From: Clostridium sp. SY8519
Lineage (GTDB): Bacteria > Bacillota > Clostridia > Lachnospirales > Lachnospiraceae
Length of the DNA: 64,000 nucleotides
Assembly: GCF_000270305.1 (NCBI RefSeq)
Contig: NC_015737.1
Location: 2,768,501 to 2,832,500 of the forward strand
Reading direction: 5' to 3'
The number at the start of each line of letters is the position of its first letter. Within the stretch, counting starts at the first letter, position 1. Below, piece after piece: positions 35,292 through 44,581 of the stretch. The position numbers and the translations under genes were made by a program. Under the pieces are notes generated by a model. It worked only from the letters and a program-made list of their open reading frames with translations, did not search any database and was not told where the DNA came from.

Positions 35292-35408
35292 CCTATTCTC
35301 CATCCTTGCGTATCGTATTACAGGCAGTTCTCTTCATCCGTACCTGCCGCTGCTGTTTCGGATCCCTGACTCTGTAATTGCAGTTTTTCATGTTTCTTTT
35401 CCTACCAT

Positions 35409-35453
35409 ACCATACAGCTTGTCGCCCAGCTTGTCAACAAGTTGGGCGACAAG
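35409..35453 (-). promoter_or_regulatory. Promoter with a 36-bp palindromic operator, GlcD-GntR operon
   Basis: Minus strand TTGACA (35432-35437), 17-bp spacer, TATGGT (35409-35414). Over it lies a palindrome, 35418-35453, with 17-base arms that differ at one position around a CA centre. The centre reads CTTGTCAACAAG and the outer arms CTTGTCGCCCA/TGGGCGACAAG. A repressor bound here would cover the -35 box and the spacer. Confidence 0.75.
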
Positions 35454-35485
35454 TTGGCTTCTGCTGTTCTCACCGGGTTTCTTTA

Positions 35486-35518
35486 CAGCAAAAGGCCCGG
35501 CAGACTGCCGGACCTTTT
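35486..35518 (-). terminator. Terminator downstream of the NhaC gene
   Basis: Minus-strand stem AAAAGGTCCGGCAG/CTGCCGGGCCTTTT with a one-base loop region, running into TTTTGC. It is about 150 bp after the antiporter stop; 35519-35667 shows no gene. Confidence 0.7.
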
Positions 35519-35667
35519 CCCTGTTTCTCTTCCATTTTCTCTCTGTTTTTATATTTCTTTGTTTTTACGCATTCCATCCCAGTTCTTCTGATCTGGAATA
35601 AATTTCATCGACGGCATTTTGTGTAATTGCCACGGATCATGACCAGACTTTTCTCGGATCCTCTGTC

Positions 35668-37092
35668 TTATCTGCCATGACGTTTTCCTCTTCCCTCCAG
35701 AACAATCGACACAACCACGCAGATCAGAAGAATCGCCTGGTAAAACAGCCAGCGGATAATCGAAACACTGGAGATTCCCGCCAGACTGGCCGCCACCAGA
35801 AGCTGCGCGCCATAGGGTATCACTCCCTGGAACACGCAGGAACAGGTATCCAGCAATGACGCCGTTTTTCTGGGGTCAATGCCGTATTCTTCACTGACCT
35901 GGCGCGCGATGGGACCGGCCACCACAATGGCTACTGTATTGTTTGCCGTCGCGATGTCCATCAGACCCGTCAGAAGGCCGATGCCGAACATGGCGCCCCG
36001 TTTGCCTTTTGAAAATCTGCGAATCAGTGCCAGAATCGCCGCGAATCCTCCGAAAGCTTCCATCAACGCGCTGATGGAGGCCACCAGAATCGTTACGATC
36101 ATGGTTTCAAACATTCCGGATGTGCCGGTTCCCATGGCAGAGAATGCGGTGGCGTAAGTCAGCGTACCGGAGATCCATCCGGAAGCCAGAAACAGCAGAA
36201 TGCCGATTCCAAGCACGACAAATACATTGATCCCGCAGAATGCCAGAATCAAAACGATAAAGTAGGGAATCGCCAAAAGGAGGTGAAAGCTGTACTGTCC
36301 CAGTTGCGCTGTGCCGCCCTGAACGGCCAGAACGATCAATATCGCAAGTGTGATGGCTGCTGCCGGCAGGGCAATTTTTATATTGGCCCGGAATTTGTCC
36401 TTCATTGCGACGCCCTGGGTTTTGGTGGCTGCAATGGTGGTATCTGAGATAAAGGACAGGTTGTCCCCAAACATGGCACCGCCCACCACGGTACCCACAC
36501 ACATCGGAAGGCTGAAGCCCGCTGTGCCGGCTACGGAAGCGGCGATGGGAACCAAGACGGTAATGGTGCCTACGCTGGTCCCCATGGACATGGAGATCAG
36601 ACAGGCAATGACAAAGAGACCCGGTATCGCAAAGCGCCCGGGTATCACATTCATTAAAAGATTGGCTGTACTCTCGACGCCGCCGGCTTCTTTGGCAATG
36701 CCGCTGAATGCCCCCGCCATCAGGAAGATAAACAGCATAATGGTAATGTTGTCATCTCCGATCCCCTTCGCGCAGATGTGGATTTTCTTATCAAAGGACA
36801 GCCCCGGATTCTGCACAAAAGCAACGATCAGCGCCAGACCGAAGGCCACCACCACGGACATGATGTAAAACCCCATCTCCCCCTTGATCGGATGGATGTA
36901 TTCATAATAGATGCCGGATCCGATATACAGAACCAGAAACACCAGAATCGGAATCAGTGCCCTTGGATTCGGTTCCTGCCGGTTGGAAGCCTGCGCGCGG
37001 ATTTCGCTGATCTCCGCGTCCATTTCTTCGTATTTTTCTTTTTCTCTTTCTTTTTTTCTGCTCTGCATTAACGCTTCGGCCGGTCTGGTCAA
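35668..37092 (-). CDS. NhaC-like Na+/H+ antiporter family protein
   Basis: 474 residues, 10-12 membrane helices after a charged N-terminal tail. Words such as ITIMLFIFLMAGAFSGIAKE, MSMGTSVGTITVLVPIAA, VGGAMFGDNLSFISDTTIAA and GLMDIATANNTVAIVVAGPI fit the NhaC group, which trade sodium for protons or organic acids. The coupled solute is uncertain. The longest frame starts with TTG inside the thiN stop; an ATG eight codons later (37068) is as likely and neither has a strong site. Last gene of the long core operon. Confidence 0.85.
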   Translation of the reverse strand: MTRPAEALMQSRKKEREKEKYEEMDAEISEIRAQASNRQEPNPRALIPILVFLVLYIGSGIYYEYIHPIKGEMGFYIMSVVVAFGLALIVAFVQNPGLSFDKKIHICAKGIGDDNITIMLFIFLMAGAFSGIAKEAGGVESTANLLMNVIPGRFAIPGLFVIACLISMSMGTSVGTITVLVPIAASVAGTAGFSLPMCVGTVVGGAMFGDNLSFISDTTIAATKTQGVAMKDKFRANIKIALPAAAITLAILIVLAVQGGTAQLGQYSFHLLLAIPYFIVLILAFCGINVFVVLGIGILLFLASGWISGTLTYATAFSAMGTGTSGMFETMIVTILVASISALMEAFGGFAAILALIRRFSKGKRGAMFGIGLLTGLMDIATANNTVAIVVAGPIARQVSEEYGIDPRKTASLLDTCSCVFQGVIPYGAQLLVAASLAGISSVSIIRWLFYQAILLICVVVSIVLEGRGKRHGR

Positions 37093-37754
37093 TCCGATGC
37101 TTCAATGACCAGCAGCCTGCCCTCCTCCATAGATATTGTACCGGTTTCCTCCCGCAGCTCGTTGCTGATTCCCCGTGATCTGCCAGTCTGCAGGGTGAAA
37201 TTCTGTACACAGTACTCGAATCCGGTCAGTGTCAGTCCTCGTACCGGTCCGCCATAAGGGATGAGCGATACGTATCTGCCGAACAGTTCCTGCCGGCGCA
37301 GAACCGTATCCCTGTCGATCATCCGCACGCTGCACTGCCGGTTTATGAGTCGGCAGGAAACACCTGCAGCGACTGCCGTCTCCAGCAGCTGAATATTTCC
37401 CAGCAGATGATCCACTCTGCCGCCCAGGGCAGACAGTATTACAATCCCCTCCCGGGCAGGATGCTCCTTCCAGCGGGCAATGGCCGCGTTCAGCGCCAGC
37501 TCCGTGTCTGTTTCATCCTTGTGGACAGGATAGCGTTTCATACGTTCCGGAATGCGCTGATGAAAATACGCAAAGCAGCCCGAATCCGCGGAGTCGAAGT
37601 CTCCCAGGATGAGATCCGGCAGCAAACCGGCTTCCCGGCAGAGCTTCATGCCCGCATCTGCCGCAATGGTATAAGAAAAACTGTGGGTCCGGATGTACTC
37701 CTGTTCAAAGGCTCCCTGTTCCGGTCCGCCACTGACAATCAGTATTTCTGACAT
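37089..37754 (-). CDS. thiN: Thiamine diphosphokinase
   Basis: 221 residues. N-terminal catalytic domain with AADAGMKLCREAGLLPDLIL, GDFDSAD, and HKDETDTELALNAAI; C-terminal beta-rich thiamine-binding domain (VSLIPYGGPVRGLTLTGFEY, GISNELREETGTISMEEGRL). It transfers pyrophosphate from ATP to thiamine. Follows rpe as in many Firmicutes. Confidence 0.93.
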   Translation of the reverse strand: MSEILIVSGGPEQGAFEQEYIRTHSFSYTIAADAGMKLCREAGLLPDLILGDFDSADSGCFAYFHQRIPERMKRYPVHKDETDTELALNAAIARWKEHPAREGIVILSALGGRVDHLLGNIQLLETAVAAGVSCRLINRQCSVRMIDRDTVLRRQELFGRYVSLIPYGGPVRGLTLTGFEYCVQNFTLQTGRSRGISNELREETGTISMEEGRLLVIEASD

Positions 37755-37768
37755 ACGGCTCTCTCCGT

Positions 37769-38428
37769 TCAGTCCCGTCCGTTGATGATTTCCAGAAAAT
37801 CATTGACATTTTCCCTCAGGTCGCCGCGAAATACCGCGCTGCCTGCCACGATGATATTCGCGCCCGCATCCATGATTTCCTGCACATTGTTCAGGTTTAC
37901 GCCGCCGTCTACTTCAATGTCCACAGAGCAGCCCAGCGTATCGATTCTGCTGCGGAGATTGCGGATCTTCTTTGTGACATAGGGAATATATTTCTGTCCG
38001 CCGAATCCCGGATTGACGCTCATCAAAAGCACCATGTCCAGTTCCGGAAGGATTTCATCCAGGGCGGAAAGAGATGTGGCAGGATTCAGCGCCACACCGG
38101 CCAGGAGCCCTGCGTCCTTGATGGCCATAACCGTGCGGTCCAGATGTTTGCAGGCTTCTGCGTGCACCGTAATCAGATCGGCGCCTGCCTGCGCAAATTC
38201 CGTGATATAACGGACCGGCTCCTCGATCATCAGATGGACATCGAAAATCCGTTCGGAATACGGACGAATGGAACGGATCACCGGCAGCCCGAAGGAAATG
38301 CTCGGGACAAACATGCCGTCCATGACATCAATATGCACATACTGTGCGCCCAGTTCATCCAGTTCTTTTACCTGTTCTCCCAGCTGTGCAAAATCTGCCG
38401 ACAGAAGGGACGGTGCCAAACAATTCAT
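37769..38428 (-). CDS. rpe: Ribulose-phosphate 3-epimerase
   Basis: 219 residues, TIM barrel. APSLLSADFAQL, YVHIDVMDGMFVPSISFG, DVHLMIEEP, MSVNPGFGGQKYI and EVDGGVN hold the metal ligands and phosphate-binding residues. It interconverts ribulose 5-phosphate and xylulose 5-phosphate. Between rsgA and thiN, 12 bp after rsgA. Confidence 0.97.
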   Translation of the reverse strand: MNCLAPSLLSADFAQLGEQVKELDELGAQYVHIDVMDGMFVPSISFGLPVIRSIRPYSERIFDVHLMIEEPVRYITEFAQAGADLITVHAEACKHLDRTVMAIKDAGLLAGVALNPATSLSALDEILPELDMVLLMSVNPGFGGQKYIPYVTKKIRNLRSRIDTLGCSVDIEVDGGVNLNNVQEIMDAGANIIVAGSAVFRGDLRENVNDFLEIINGRD

Positions 38429-38440
38429 ATACTTTTCCCC

Positions 38441-39322
38441 TTAATATTTTTTCTTGTCTTTTAATTCCCGGTAGAATTCGCAGTAGCTGTCATACCGGGA
38501 CCTGCTGATTTCTCCCTGTGCCACCGCGTCCCGCACGCCGCAGACCGGTTCGGAAATATGGCTGCAGCCGGAAAACCGGCAGTATTTCTCATAAGGCGCG
38601 AATTCCGGGAACAGTTCCCCGATTTCCTCTTTTTCAAAGGAATCAATCCCAAATGAGGTAAATCCCGGTGTGTCCGCGATATACGTATGATCTGCCAGAT
38701 AAATCAGCTGCGCGTGGCGGGTGGTATGGCGCCCGCGGGCAATTTTCTTGCTAACCGCGCCGGTCTCCATCTGTACCTCCGGAGACAGACGGTTGATGAT
38801 CGAAGACTTGCCCACGCCGGAAGGCCCCGCCACTGCGGACGTCTTTCCCCGCAGGTTCTGCATCAGTTCATCCATGCCCTCTCCGGTCACTGTGCTGGTG
38901 AAAATCAGCAGATAGCCGGCGGTGCGGTACGCCTCTTTTAACCGATCCAGTTCTTCCTCTTCCGCCAGGTCCTTTTTGTTGAACACGATAAGCGACGGGA
39001 TCTGCTGCTTTTCCATGGTAACCAGAAGCCGGTCCACCAGATTCAGATGGGGTTTCGGGTATACGGCTGCAAAGATTACCACTGCCTGGTCAATATTGGC
39101 GATGGCCGGACGGATCAGAGAATTTTTTCTGGGATGAATCTGTACGATATTTCCCTGTCTGTCTGCCTCATCGATGACCTCGATGCTGCAGTCATCTCCT
39201 ACCAGAGGTTTTAAGTTATTTTTGCGGAAGATTCCTTTCGCTTTACATTCATAGATACCGGATTCCGCCACGTATACGTAGTAGAATCCGGCAATCCCTT
39301 TGATGATTTTTCCTTCCATCAT
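38441..39322 (-). CDS. rsgA: Ribosome small-subunit-dependent GTPase A
   Basis: 293 residues. N-terminal OB fold (KGIAGFYYVYVAESGIYECK), circularly permuted GTPase with NKKD, GPSGVGKSSI (P-loop, after the G4 motif) and DTPGF, and a zinc site YCRFSGCSHISEPVCGV. It helps late 30S maturation. Two ATGs in a row at the start. Downstream of prkC, as usual in this cluster. Confidence 0.97.
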   Translation of the reverse strand: MMEGKIIKGIAGFYYVYVAESGIYECKAKGIFRKNNLKPLVGDDCSIEVIDEADRQGNIVQIHPRKNSLIRPAIANIDQAVVIFAAVYPKPHLNLVDRLLVTMEKQQIPSLIVFNKKDLAEEEELDRLKEAYRTAGYLLIFTSTVTGEGMDELMQNLRGKTSAVAGPSGVGKSSIINRLSPEVQMETGAVSKKIARGRHTTRHAQLIYLADHTYIADTPGFTSFGIDSFEKEEIGELFPEFAPYEKYCRFSGCSHISEPVCGVRDAVAQGEISRSRYDSYCEFYRELKDKKKY

Positions 39323-39333
39323 GTATTCGTTTG

Positions 39334-41406
39334 TCAGGATGATTTTCTGAAGCTTACGTTGCTGCTGTAGGTGTGGCTGGTTCCATCCGTGAAATAGAAG
39401 GTGGCCTTCCGCACACCGGAACTGGAGTTCTCGATATTCGTAGCGGTCAGCGTATACGGAAAGTCTGTGATCTTGGACCAGTACTTGACAACGGTGCCGT
39501 TGCCGTCATACAGAGAAACCGAAGCGTATTTTACCTCCTGATCTTCATTCAGATCCGGGACATTCAGTTCGCCGGTGTAGGTGTATTTGACTGTTTTCGG
39601 TCCTTTGCTGACGGTAAGCTTAATCGTGGTGTCACTGTCTACATAAGTGCTTGCTTTTTCACTCTGGGCAATGACATCCCCTTTGTCATAATCGTCGCTG
39701 TAATCCTTGACAACCGTATATTTCAGCCCTTTTGCCTTCAGCGCGCTCTGTGCCTCGCTCTGACTCATGCCGATGACATCCGGCACTTTGATCTTTTCCA
39801 TGCCCTGGCTGATGGTAATCGTCACGGTATCATTCTTATAGGCTGTTTTACCTGCCTTCGGTGTCTGGGAGATGACATCCCCGCTGTCCACCGTACTGCT
39901 GTAATCGAACTTTTTCTTCACTACAAAGCCCGCATTCTCCAGCAGTGTCTCCGCGTCAGACGCATCACTGCCCACGACATTGGGCACATCGATTTCTTCT
40001 TCCTGCTTGCCTGTGCTGACTACGACATTGATGGTCGTGCCCTTTTTCACAGAGTCGCCTTCTGATACATCCTGTGAAATGATCTCGTTTTTGTCATATT
40101 CCTCGGAAGCTTCCGTGCTCTTCTGATTGATCTTCAGTCCCATGGACTCCAGCTGGCTCTTGGCCTGGCTGTAGGTCATGCCTTTCAGGTCGATCATGGT
40201 GACTGTGTCATCCTTCTTGCTGTCACTTTCGCCGGTCTGCTCTGAAACCGCCGAAGTCTGGGTTGTGGCTGCTGTATTGTTCTTTGAGCCGAAGCGGAAC
40301 CATCCGAAGATATTTCCGAGAATCAGCAGGAAAATAATGACAATGACAACAACTCCGATAATCCCGAAGGTGGTAATCAGTTTTTCTTTTCGGCTGGCTT
40401 TCGCGTCTTCCTCCGGATCAAACGTGTTCTCATTTCTCACCGGGCTGTACTGTTCCCGTGTCTCCACCGGAGCCGCGTGTTCCGGGGACACGCCTTCTGT
40501 CTGATTCTGGATCTCTTTCAGCTCTTTTTCGCTGATAACCCTTGTGGCGCCGTCTGCCACCGGGGCAAAAGATACAAAATCCGTATTCGGGGATACCAGG
40601 GAACGGCGCAGATCAATCAGCAGCTCCTCGATATTCTCATACCGGCGGTCCGGATTTTTCTGGGTACATTTCAGGATAATCTTTTCCAGACTGACGGGCA
40701 GGTTCTGGGCATATGCCCGGGGAGACACCATCTCATCCTGCAGATGCTGGATCGCGATCTGTACCGTACTGTCACCGTCAAAGGGAACTTTGCCGGTCAC
40801 CATTTCGTACATAACAATTCCCAGGGAATAGATATCGCTCTTGTCGCTGACGTATCCGTTGCGGGCCTGCTCCGGAGACGCGTAGTGGACGGAGCCCATC
40901 ACATCCGAATGGATGGTATTGGTCGAAGCGGCACGGGCAATGCCGAAATCGGTTACCTTTACCTTGCCGTCGGTGGAAATAATAATATTCTGGGGCTTGA
41001 TATCCCGATGGATAATCCCTTTTTCATGGGCTGCCTGTATGCCGCGGCTGACCTGAATCGCGATGCTTAAGGTCTCCTTGTAGCTCAGTTTGCCCTTTTT
41101 CTGGATGTATTCCTTCAGGGTAATGCCTTCCACATACTCCATGACAATATAATAGATGCCGTTTTCACTTCCTACATCATAAATATTTACAATGTTGGGA
41201 TGTTCCAGGCTGGCGGCAGACTGCGCTTCTGTACGAAACTTTGTAACAAAATTCATGTCTTCGCAGAATTCCTGCTTCAGAACTTTGATTGCCACATATC
41301 TGTCAAGCGTTGCGTCCTTCGCCTTATATACATCGGCCATTCCGCCGACGCCAACCTTTCCGACGATCTCGTATCGGTTGGCGATATACATTCCGCTCTC
41401 TAACAT
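39334..41406 (-). CDS. prkC: PASTA-domain Ser/Thr protein kinase PrkC/Stk1
   Basis: 690 residues. Kinase domain 1-270 (GVGGMADVYKAKDATLDRYV, IIHRDIKPQNIIIS, DFGIARA, GSVHYASPEQARNG), a juxtamembrane linker, one membrane helix around 347-370, and three extracellular PASTA domains (VPNVVGSDASDAETLL, VPDVIGMSQSEAQSAL and one before). After the last PASTA come about 85 residues of unrecognised beta-rich sequence ending SHTYSSNVSFRKSS. It senses muropeptides or lipid II and controls wall growth. The start overlaps the phosphatase stop. Confidence 0.96.
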   Translation of the reverse strand: MLESGMYIANRYEIVGKVGVGGMADVYKAKDATLDRYVAIKVLKQEFCEDMNFVTKFRTEAQSAASLEHPNIVNIYDVGSENGIYYIVMEYVEGITLKEYIQKKGKLSYKETLSIAIQVSRGIQAAHEKGIIHRDIKPQNIIISTDGKVKVTDFGIARAASTNTIHSDVMGSVHYASPEQARNGYVSDKSDIYSLGIVMYEMVTGKVPFDGDSTVQIAIQHLQDEMVSPRAYAQNLPVSLEKIILKCTQKNPDRRYENIEELLIDLRRSLVSPNTDFVSFAPVADGATRVISEKELKEIQNQTEGVSPEHAAPVETREQYSPVRNENTFDPEEDAKASRKEKLITTFGIIGVVVIVIIFLLILGNIFGWFRFGSKNNTAATTQTSAVSEQTGESDSKKDDTVTMIDLKGMTYSQAKSQLESMGLKINQKSTEASEEYDKNEIISQDVSEGDSVKKGTTINVVVSTGKQEEEIDVPNVVGSDASDAETLLENAGFVVKKKFDYSSTVDSGDVISQTPKAGKTAYKNDTVTITISQGMEKIKVPDVIGMSQSEAQSALKAKGLKYTVVKDYSDDYDKGDVIAQSEKASTYVDSDTTIKLTVSKGPKTVKYTYTGELNVPDLNEDQEVKYASVSLYDGNGTVVKYWSKITDFPYTLTATNIENSSSGVRKATFYFTDGTSHTYSSNVSFRKSS

Positions 41407-42206
41407 GTCTTCACCTCATCGGTCTGTATCAGTATCACGGTGGCATTGTCACTGCCGCCGTGCTCATTTGCTGTATCGATCAGCCGGGCTGTCTTCTCCT
41501 CCAGGGTGCCCGGTCCAAGTATGATTGACTGAATCTCCGGATCTTCCACCATATTGGATAATCCGTCTGTGCAGAGCATGACAAAGGCAGCTGGCGGCAG
41601 GTCTAATTCAAAAAAATCTGCTTCCACGCTGTCTTCTACTCCAATTGCACGGGTAATTTTATTTCTGTCCGGATGGTTCCGGGCATTGGCTTCGTTAATT
41701 TCTCCGATGCGGACCAGTTCCTGCACCAGTGAATGATCCTGTGTGATCTGCACAATACCAGGCGGGGTACTGTCTGCGGCATCGTTTTTTCTGCTGTCGG
41801 ATCCCTCCGATGGAATCCTGCCGGCATCCGCCGGAATCAGATACAGCCTGCTGTCGCCTACATTTGCCACGGTCATGCGGCTGCCGTGAATCGTCGCCGC
41901 CACCAGTGTCGTCCCCATGCCCTGCATCTGCGGATGCAGATCGGCATATTTTTTGATGTAACTGTTTGCGTCACGAATCGCTTCTTTTAATATGGCAGCC
42001 TCATCCTGCTCCCGATTCTTCATCACGGATCTGACTACACGGGTCACCGCGGTGCAGGAAGCGAATTCGCCGGCATTGTGTCCGCCCATCCCATCAGCCA
42101 CAAGAAACAGATCCTGCAGATTACCCACCGGTTCTTCGGAAGTGTAAAGATAATCCTGATCCATCTCACGCTTACGGCCAATGTCTGTCAGTGAACATAC
42201 TTTCAT
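41400..42206 (-). CDS. PP2C-type Ser/Thr phosphatase (Stp1/PrpC)
   Basis: 268 residues. DIGRKREMDQDYLYTSEE, VADGMGGHNAGEFAS, GMGTTLVAATIHGSRMTVAN, CTDGLSNMVEDPEI and SDNATVILIQ carry the manganese ligands of bacterial PP2C. It reverses PrkC phosphorylation; the two genes overlap. An insert of about 25 residues rich in Ser, Asp and Gly (around 128-150) lies before ITQDHSLVQELV. Confidence 0.95.
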   Translation of the reverse strand: MKVCSLTDIGRKREMDQDYLYTSEEPVGNLQDLFLVADGMGGHNAGEFASCTAVTRVVRSVMKNREQDEAAILKEAIRDANSYIKKYADLHPQMQGMGTTLVAATIHGSRMTVANVGDSRLYLIPADAGRIPSEGSDSRKNDAADSTPPGIVQITQDHSLVQELVRIGEINEANARNHPDRNKITRAIGVEDSVEADFFELDLPPAAFVMLCTDGLSNMVEDPEIQSIILGPGTLEEKTARLIDTANEHGGSDNATVILIQTDEVKTC

Positions 42207-42219
42207 AAACTAAGAAATC

Positions 42220-43254
42220 CTACCTTTCCGCCAGCCTCTTGCGGAGCTGGCCGCAGGCGCCGTCAATATCACGGCCCATTTCCCTTCTAATAGTAACATT
42301 TATTCCGTATTTTTCAAGCTTATTTTTGAATGCCGCAACCGCTGCGCCGTCCGGGGCGCGGTACCCTGTTTCCCTGACTGGATTCACCGGGATCAAATTC
42401 ATGTGACAGTTTTTTCCATGCAGGAGATCCCGAAGTTCCGCAGCATCCTTCTCCGTATCATTAATGCCCGCAATCAGGCTGTATTCGAACGTAATGCGCC
42501 GTCCGGTTTCCTGAAAATAGTAATCGCAGGCATCCATGACCTCTTCCAGCTTGTATTTTCTGGCAATGGGCATCAGCTTCTCTCGTTTTTCCTGACTGGA
42601 GGCATGGAGGGATAACGCAAGGGTAATGGCAAACTTCTGTTTTGCCAGCGCGCGGATCCCCGGAACCAGGCCGCAGGTGGATACTGTCAGGTTTCGCTGA
42701 CTGATATGCAGTCCGTGCTCATCTGTCAGCATGGTGATAAACTGAAGCAGGTTATCAAAATTATCAAGGGGTTCCCCCATTCCCATGACTACCACATTGG
42801 AAATGCGCGCGCCGATATCATCCCCGATGCAGTATACCTGTTCCAGCATCTCCGCCGGCGTAAGGCTCCGGATCAGTCCGCCGATGGTGGAGGCGCAGAA
42901 GGTGCATCCCATCCGGCAGCCCGCCTGGGAGGAAATACATACGGAATTTCCGTGCCGGTACTTCATCAGCACACTTTCCACCCGACAGCCGTCCGCCAGT
43001 TCAAACAGGTACTTCCGGGTACCGTCAATCTGTGATTCCTGCATCGTCACAAGCTTCGGCCTGCTGTAGGTACAGGTATCGTTCAGCTTCTGACGTAATT
43101 TTTTGGAAAGATCCGTCATCTCCTCAAAGCTGCCGGCATGCCGCACATGCATCCAGGCATAGATCTGCTTTGCGTGAAATTTCTTTTCTCCCATGGCTTC
43201 CAGATACTCTGTCAGCTCTTTCATTGTCATTGATTCAATTTCTGTTTTATCCAT
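42220..43254 (-). CDS. rlmN: Dual-specificity 23S rRNA/tRNA adenine-C2 methyltransferase RlmN
   Basis: 344 residues. Radical-SAM cysteines in AGCRMGCTFCAS, plus GMGEPLDNFDN, STCGLVPGIRALA, SLHASSQEKREKLMPI and the C-terminal catalytic-type cysteine in GRDIDGACGQLR. It methylates A2503 of 23S rRNA and A37 of some tRNAs. Its start overlaps the rsmB stop by eight bases. Confidence 0.97.
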   Translation of the reverse strand: MDKTEIESMTMKELTEYLEAMGEKKFHAKQIYAWMHVRHAGSFEEMTDLSKKLRQKLNDTCTYSRPKLVTMQESQIDGTRKYLFELADGCRVESVLMKYRHGNSVCISSQAGCRMGCTFCASTIGGLIRSLTPAEMLEQVYCIGDDIGARISNVVVMGMGEPLDNFDNLLQFITMLTDEHGLHISQRNLTVSTCGLVPGIRALAKQKFAITLALSLHASSQEKREKLMPIARKYKLEEVMDACDYYFQETGRRITFEYSLIAGINDTEKDAAELRDLLHGKNCHMNLIPVNPVRETGYRAPDGAAVAAFKNKLEKYGINVTIRREMGRDIDGACGQLRKRLAER

Positions 43255-44560
43255 GATTTCTCACTAATTTCGCAAGGTAAAATCCGCTGCGTCCTTGCTC
43301 CGGCAGGATCTTCCGTTCTGTTTCCAGCCGCATTTCCGGATGACCGGCAAGAAAAGCGGCGACCGTTTGTTCATTTTCCTCCGGGGTCATGGTACAGGTG
43401 GAATAAATCACCGCCCCGCCCGGCTTTGCGTACTGCCAGACCGTATCCAGGATCCGGCGCTGCAGTTCTGCCAGGCTGCGGATTTCCTCCTCACTGGCAT
43501 GATATTTGATGTCCGGCTTGATGCCGATGACGCCCAGTCCGGAACAGGGAAGATCCGCGATGACTAAATCCGCGGTCCCCACAGCGGAGGGATCCGGCAC
43601 TGACGCGTCCCATACTTTGACTGTCAGGTTCTTATTTTCCGGCCAGATCCGCTGAAAATTTTCCTGAATCCGTTCGGTTTTCTGCGGAGACAGATCTCTG
43701 GCTTCCACAGTTCCTTCTCCATGCATCAGGGAAAAACAGTGCAGACTTTTTCCGCCCGGCGCGGCACACACATCGATCACATGATCCCCGGGCTTTGGGC
43801 TGCCCAGCTCTGCCACTTCCATGGATGAGATATCCTGTACATAAAACAGCCCCTGCTGAAATTCCGGAATCCGCTCCAGCATATCATATCCGGAAATTGC
43901 AAAGGCGTATGCCGGGCCGTCTGTCTCCGTCACCCGGATTCCTCTGGAAGAAAGACGCTGTTTCAGTTCTTTGACTGATATTCTGGCAGTTTCCGCGCGT
44001 ACCGCAGTCGGACGGTCTGCCAGAAATGCCTGCAGGATTCCCTCCGTCCGATCCAGTCCGTACTGACAGATGAACCGTTTGGTCAGCCATTCCGGCATGG
44101 AATAGCGCACGGACAGCGCACCCACCGGATCTTTTTCCGGATCCGGCCAGGTAATCTGCTGTATGTTTCTGGCGATATTGCGCATCACGCCATTCACGAA
44201 TCCCTTTAACCCGCGAAAGCCTCTGCGCACAGCAAGGTTCACTGCCTCCGAACAGGCTGCATGGGCCGGCACCGCATCCATATATTTGAGCTGATAGACC
44301 CCGCTGCGCAGAATGCAGCGGATCACCGGCTTCATTTTGTTCACCGGCGTGCGTGAAAACTGATTCAGGATATAGTCCATCTCGATCATACGCTCAATAG
44401 TGCCTTCACTGGCTCTCGTCACGAATGCCCGCTCCTGTTTGGACAGATAGCGGTATTTATCTAACACGCTGTGAATCGCCGTGCTGCTGAAGACCTGGTC
44501 TCTGGTCACCAGCAGCAGGATATCAAGCACCAGTTCTCTGGTCGTGGGTGAATCTGACAT
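43247..44560 (-). CDS. rsmB: 16S rRNA cytosine-C5 methyltransferase RsmB
   Basis: 437 residues. NusB-like N-terminal domain (TRELVLDILLLVTRDQVFSS, QFSRTPVNKMKPVIRCILRS), then a SAM-dependent fold with VIDVCAAPGGKSLHCF, ADLPCSGLGVIGIKPDIKYH and STCTMTPEENEQTV that hold the catalytic cysteines. It methylates C967 (E. coli numbering). GAAAGGAAG stands upstream of the ATG. Confidence 0.96.
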   Translation of the reverse strand: MSDSPTTRELVLDILLLVTRDQVFSSTAIHSVLDKYRYLSKQERAFVTRASEGTIERMIEMDYILNQFSRTPVNKMKPVIRCILRSGVYQLKYMDAVPAHAACSEAVNLAVRRGFRGLKGFVNGVMRNIARNIQQITWPDPEKDPVGALSVRYSMPEWLTKRFICQYGLDRTEGILQAFLADRPTAVRAETARISVKELKQRLSSRGIRVTETDGPAYAFAISGYDMLERIPEFQQGLFYVQDISSMEVAELGSPKPGDHVIDVCAAPGGKSLHCFSLMHGEGTVEARDLSPQKTERIQENFQRIWPENKNLTVKVWDASVPDPSAVGTADLVIADLPCSGLGVIGIKPDIKYHASEEEIRSLAELQRRILDTVWQYAKPGGAVIYSTCTMTPEENEQTVAAFLAGHPEMRLETERKILPEQGRSGFYLAKLVRNHG

Positions 44561-44581
44561 ATTTCTACTGTCTTCCTTTCA

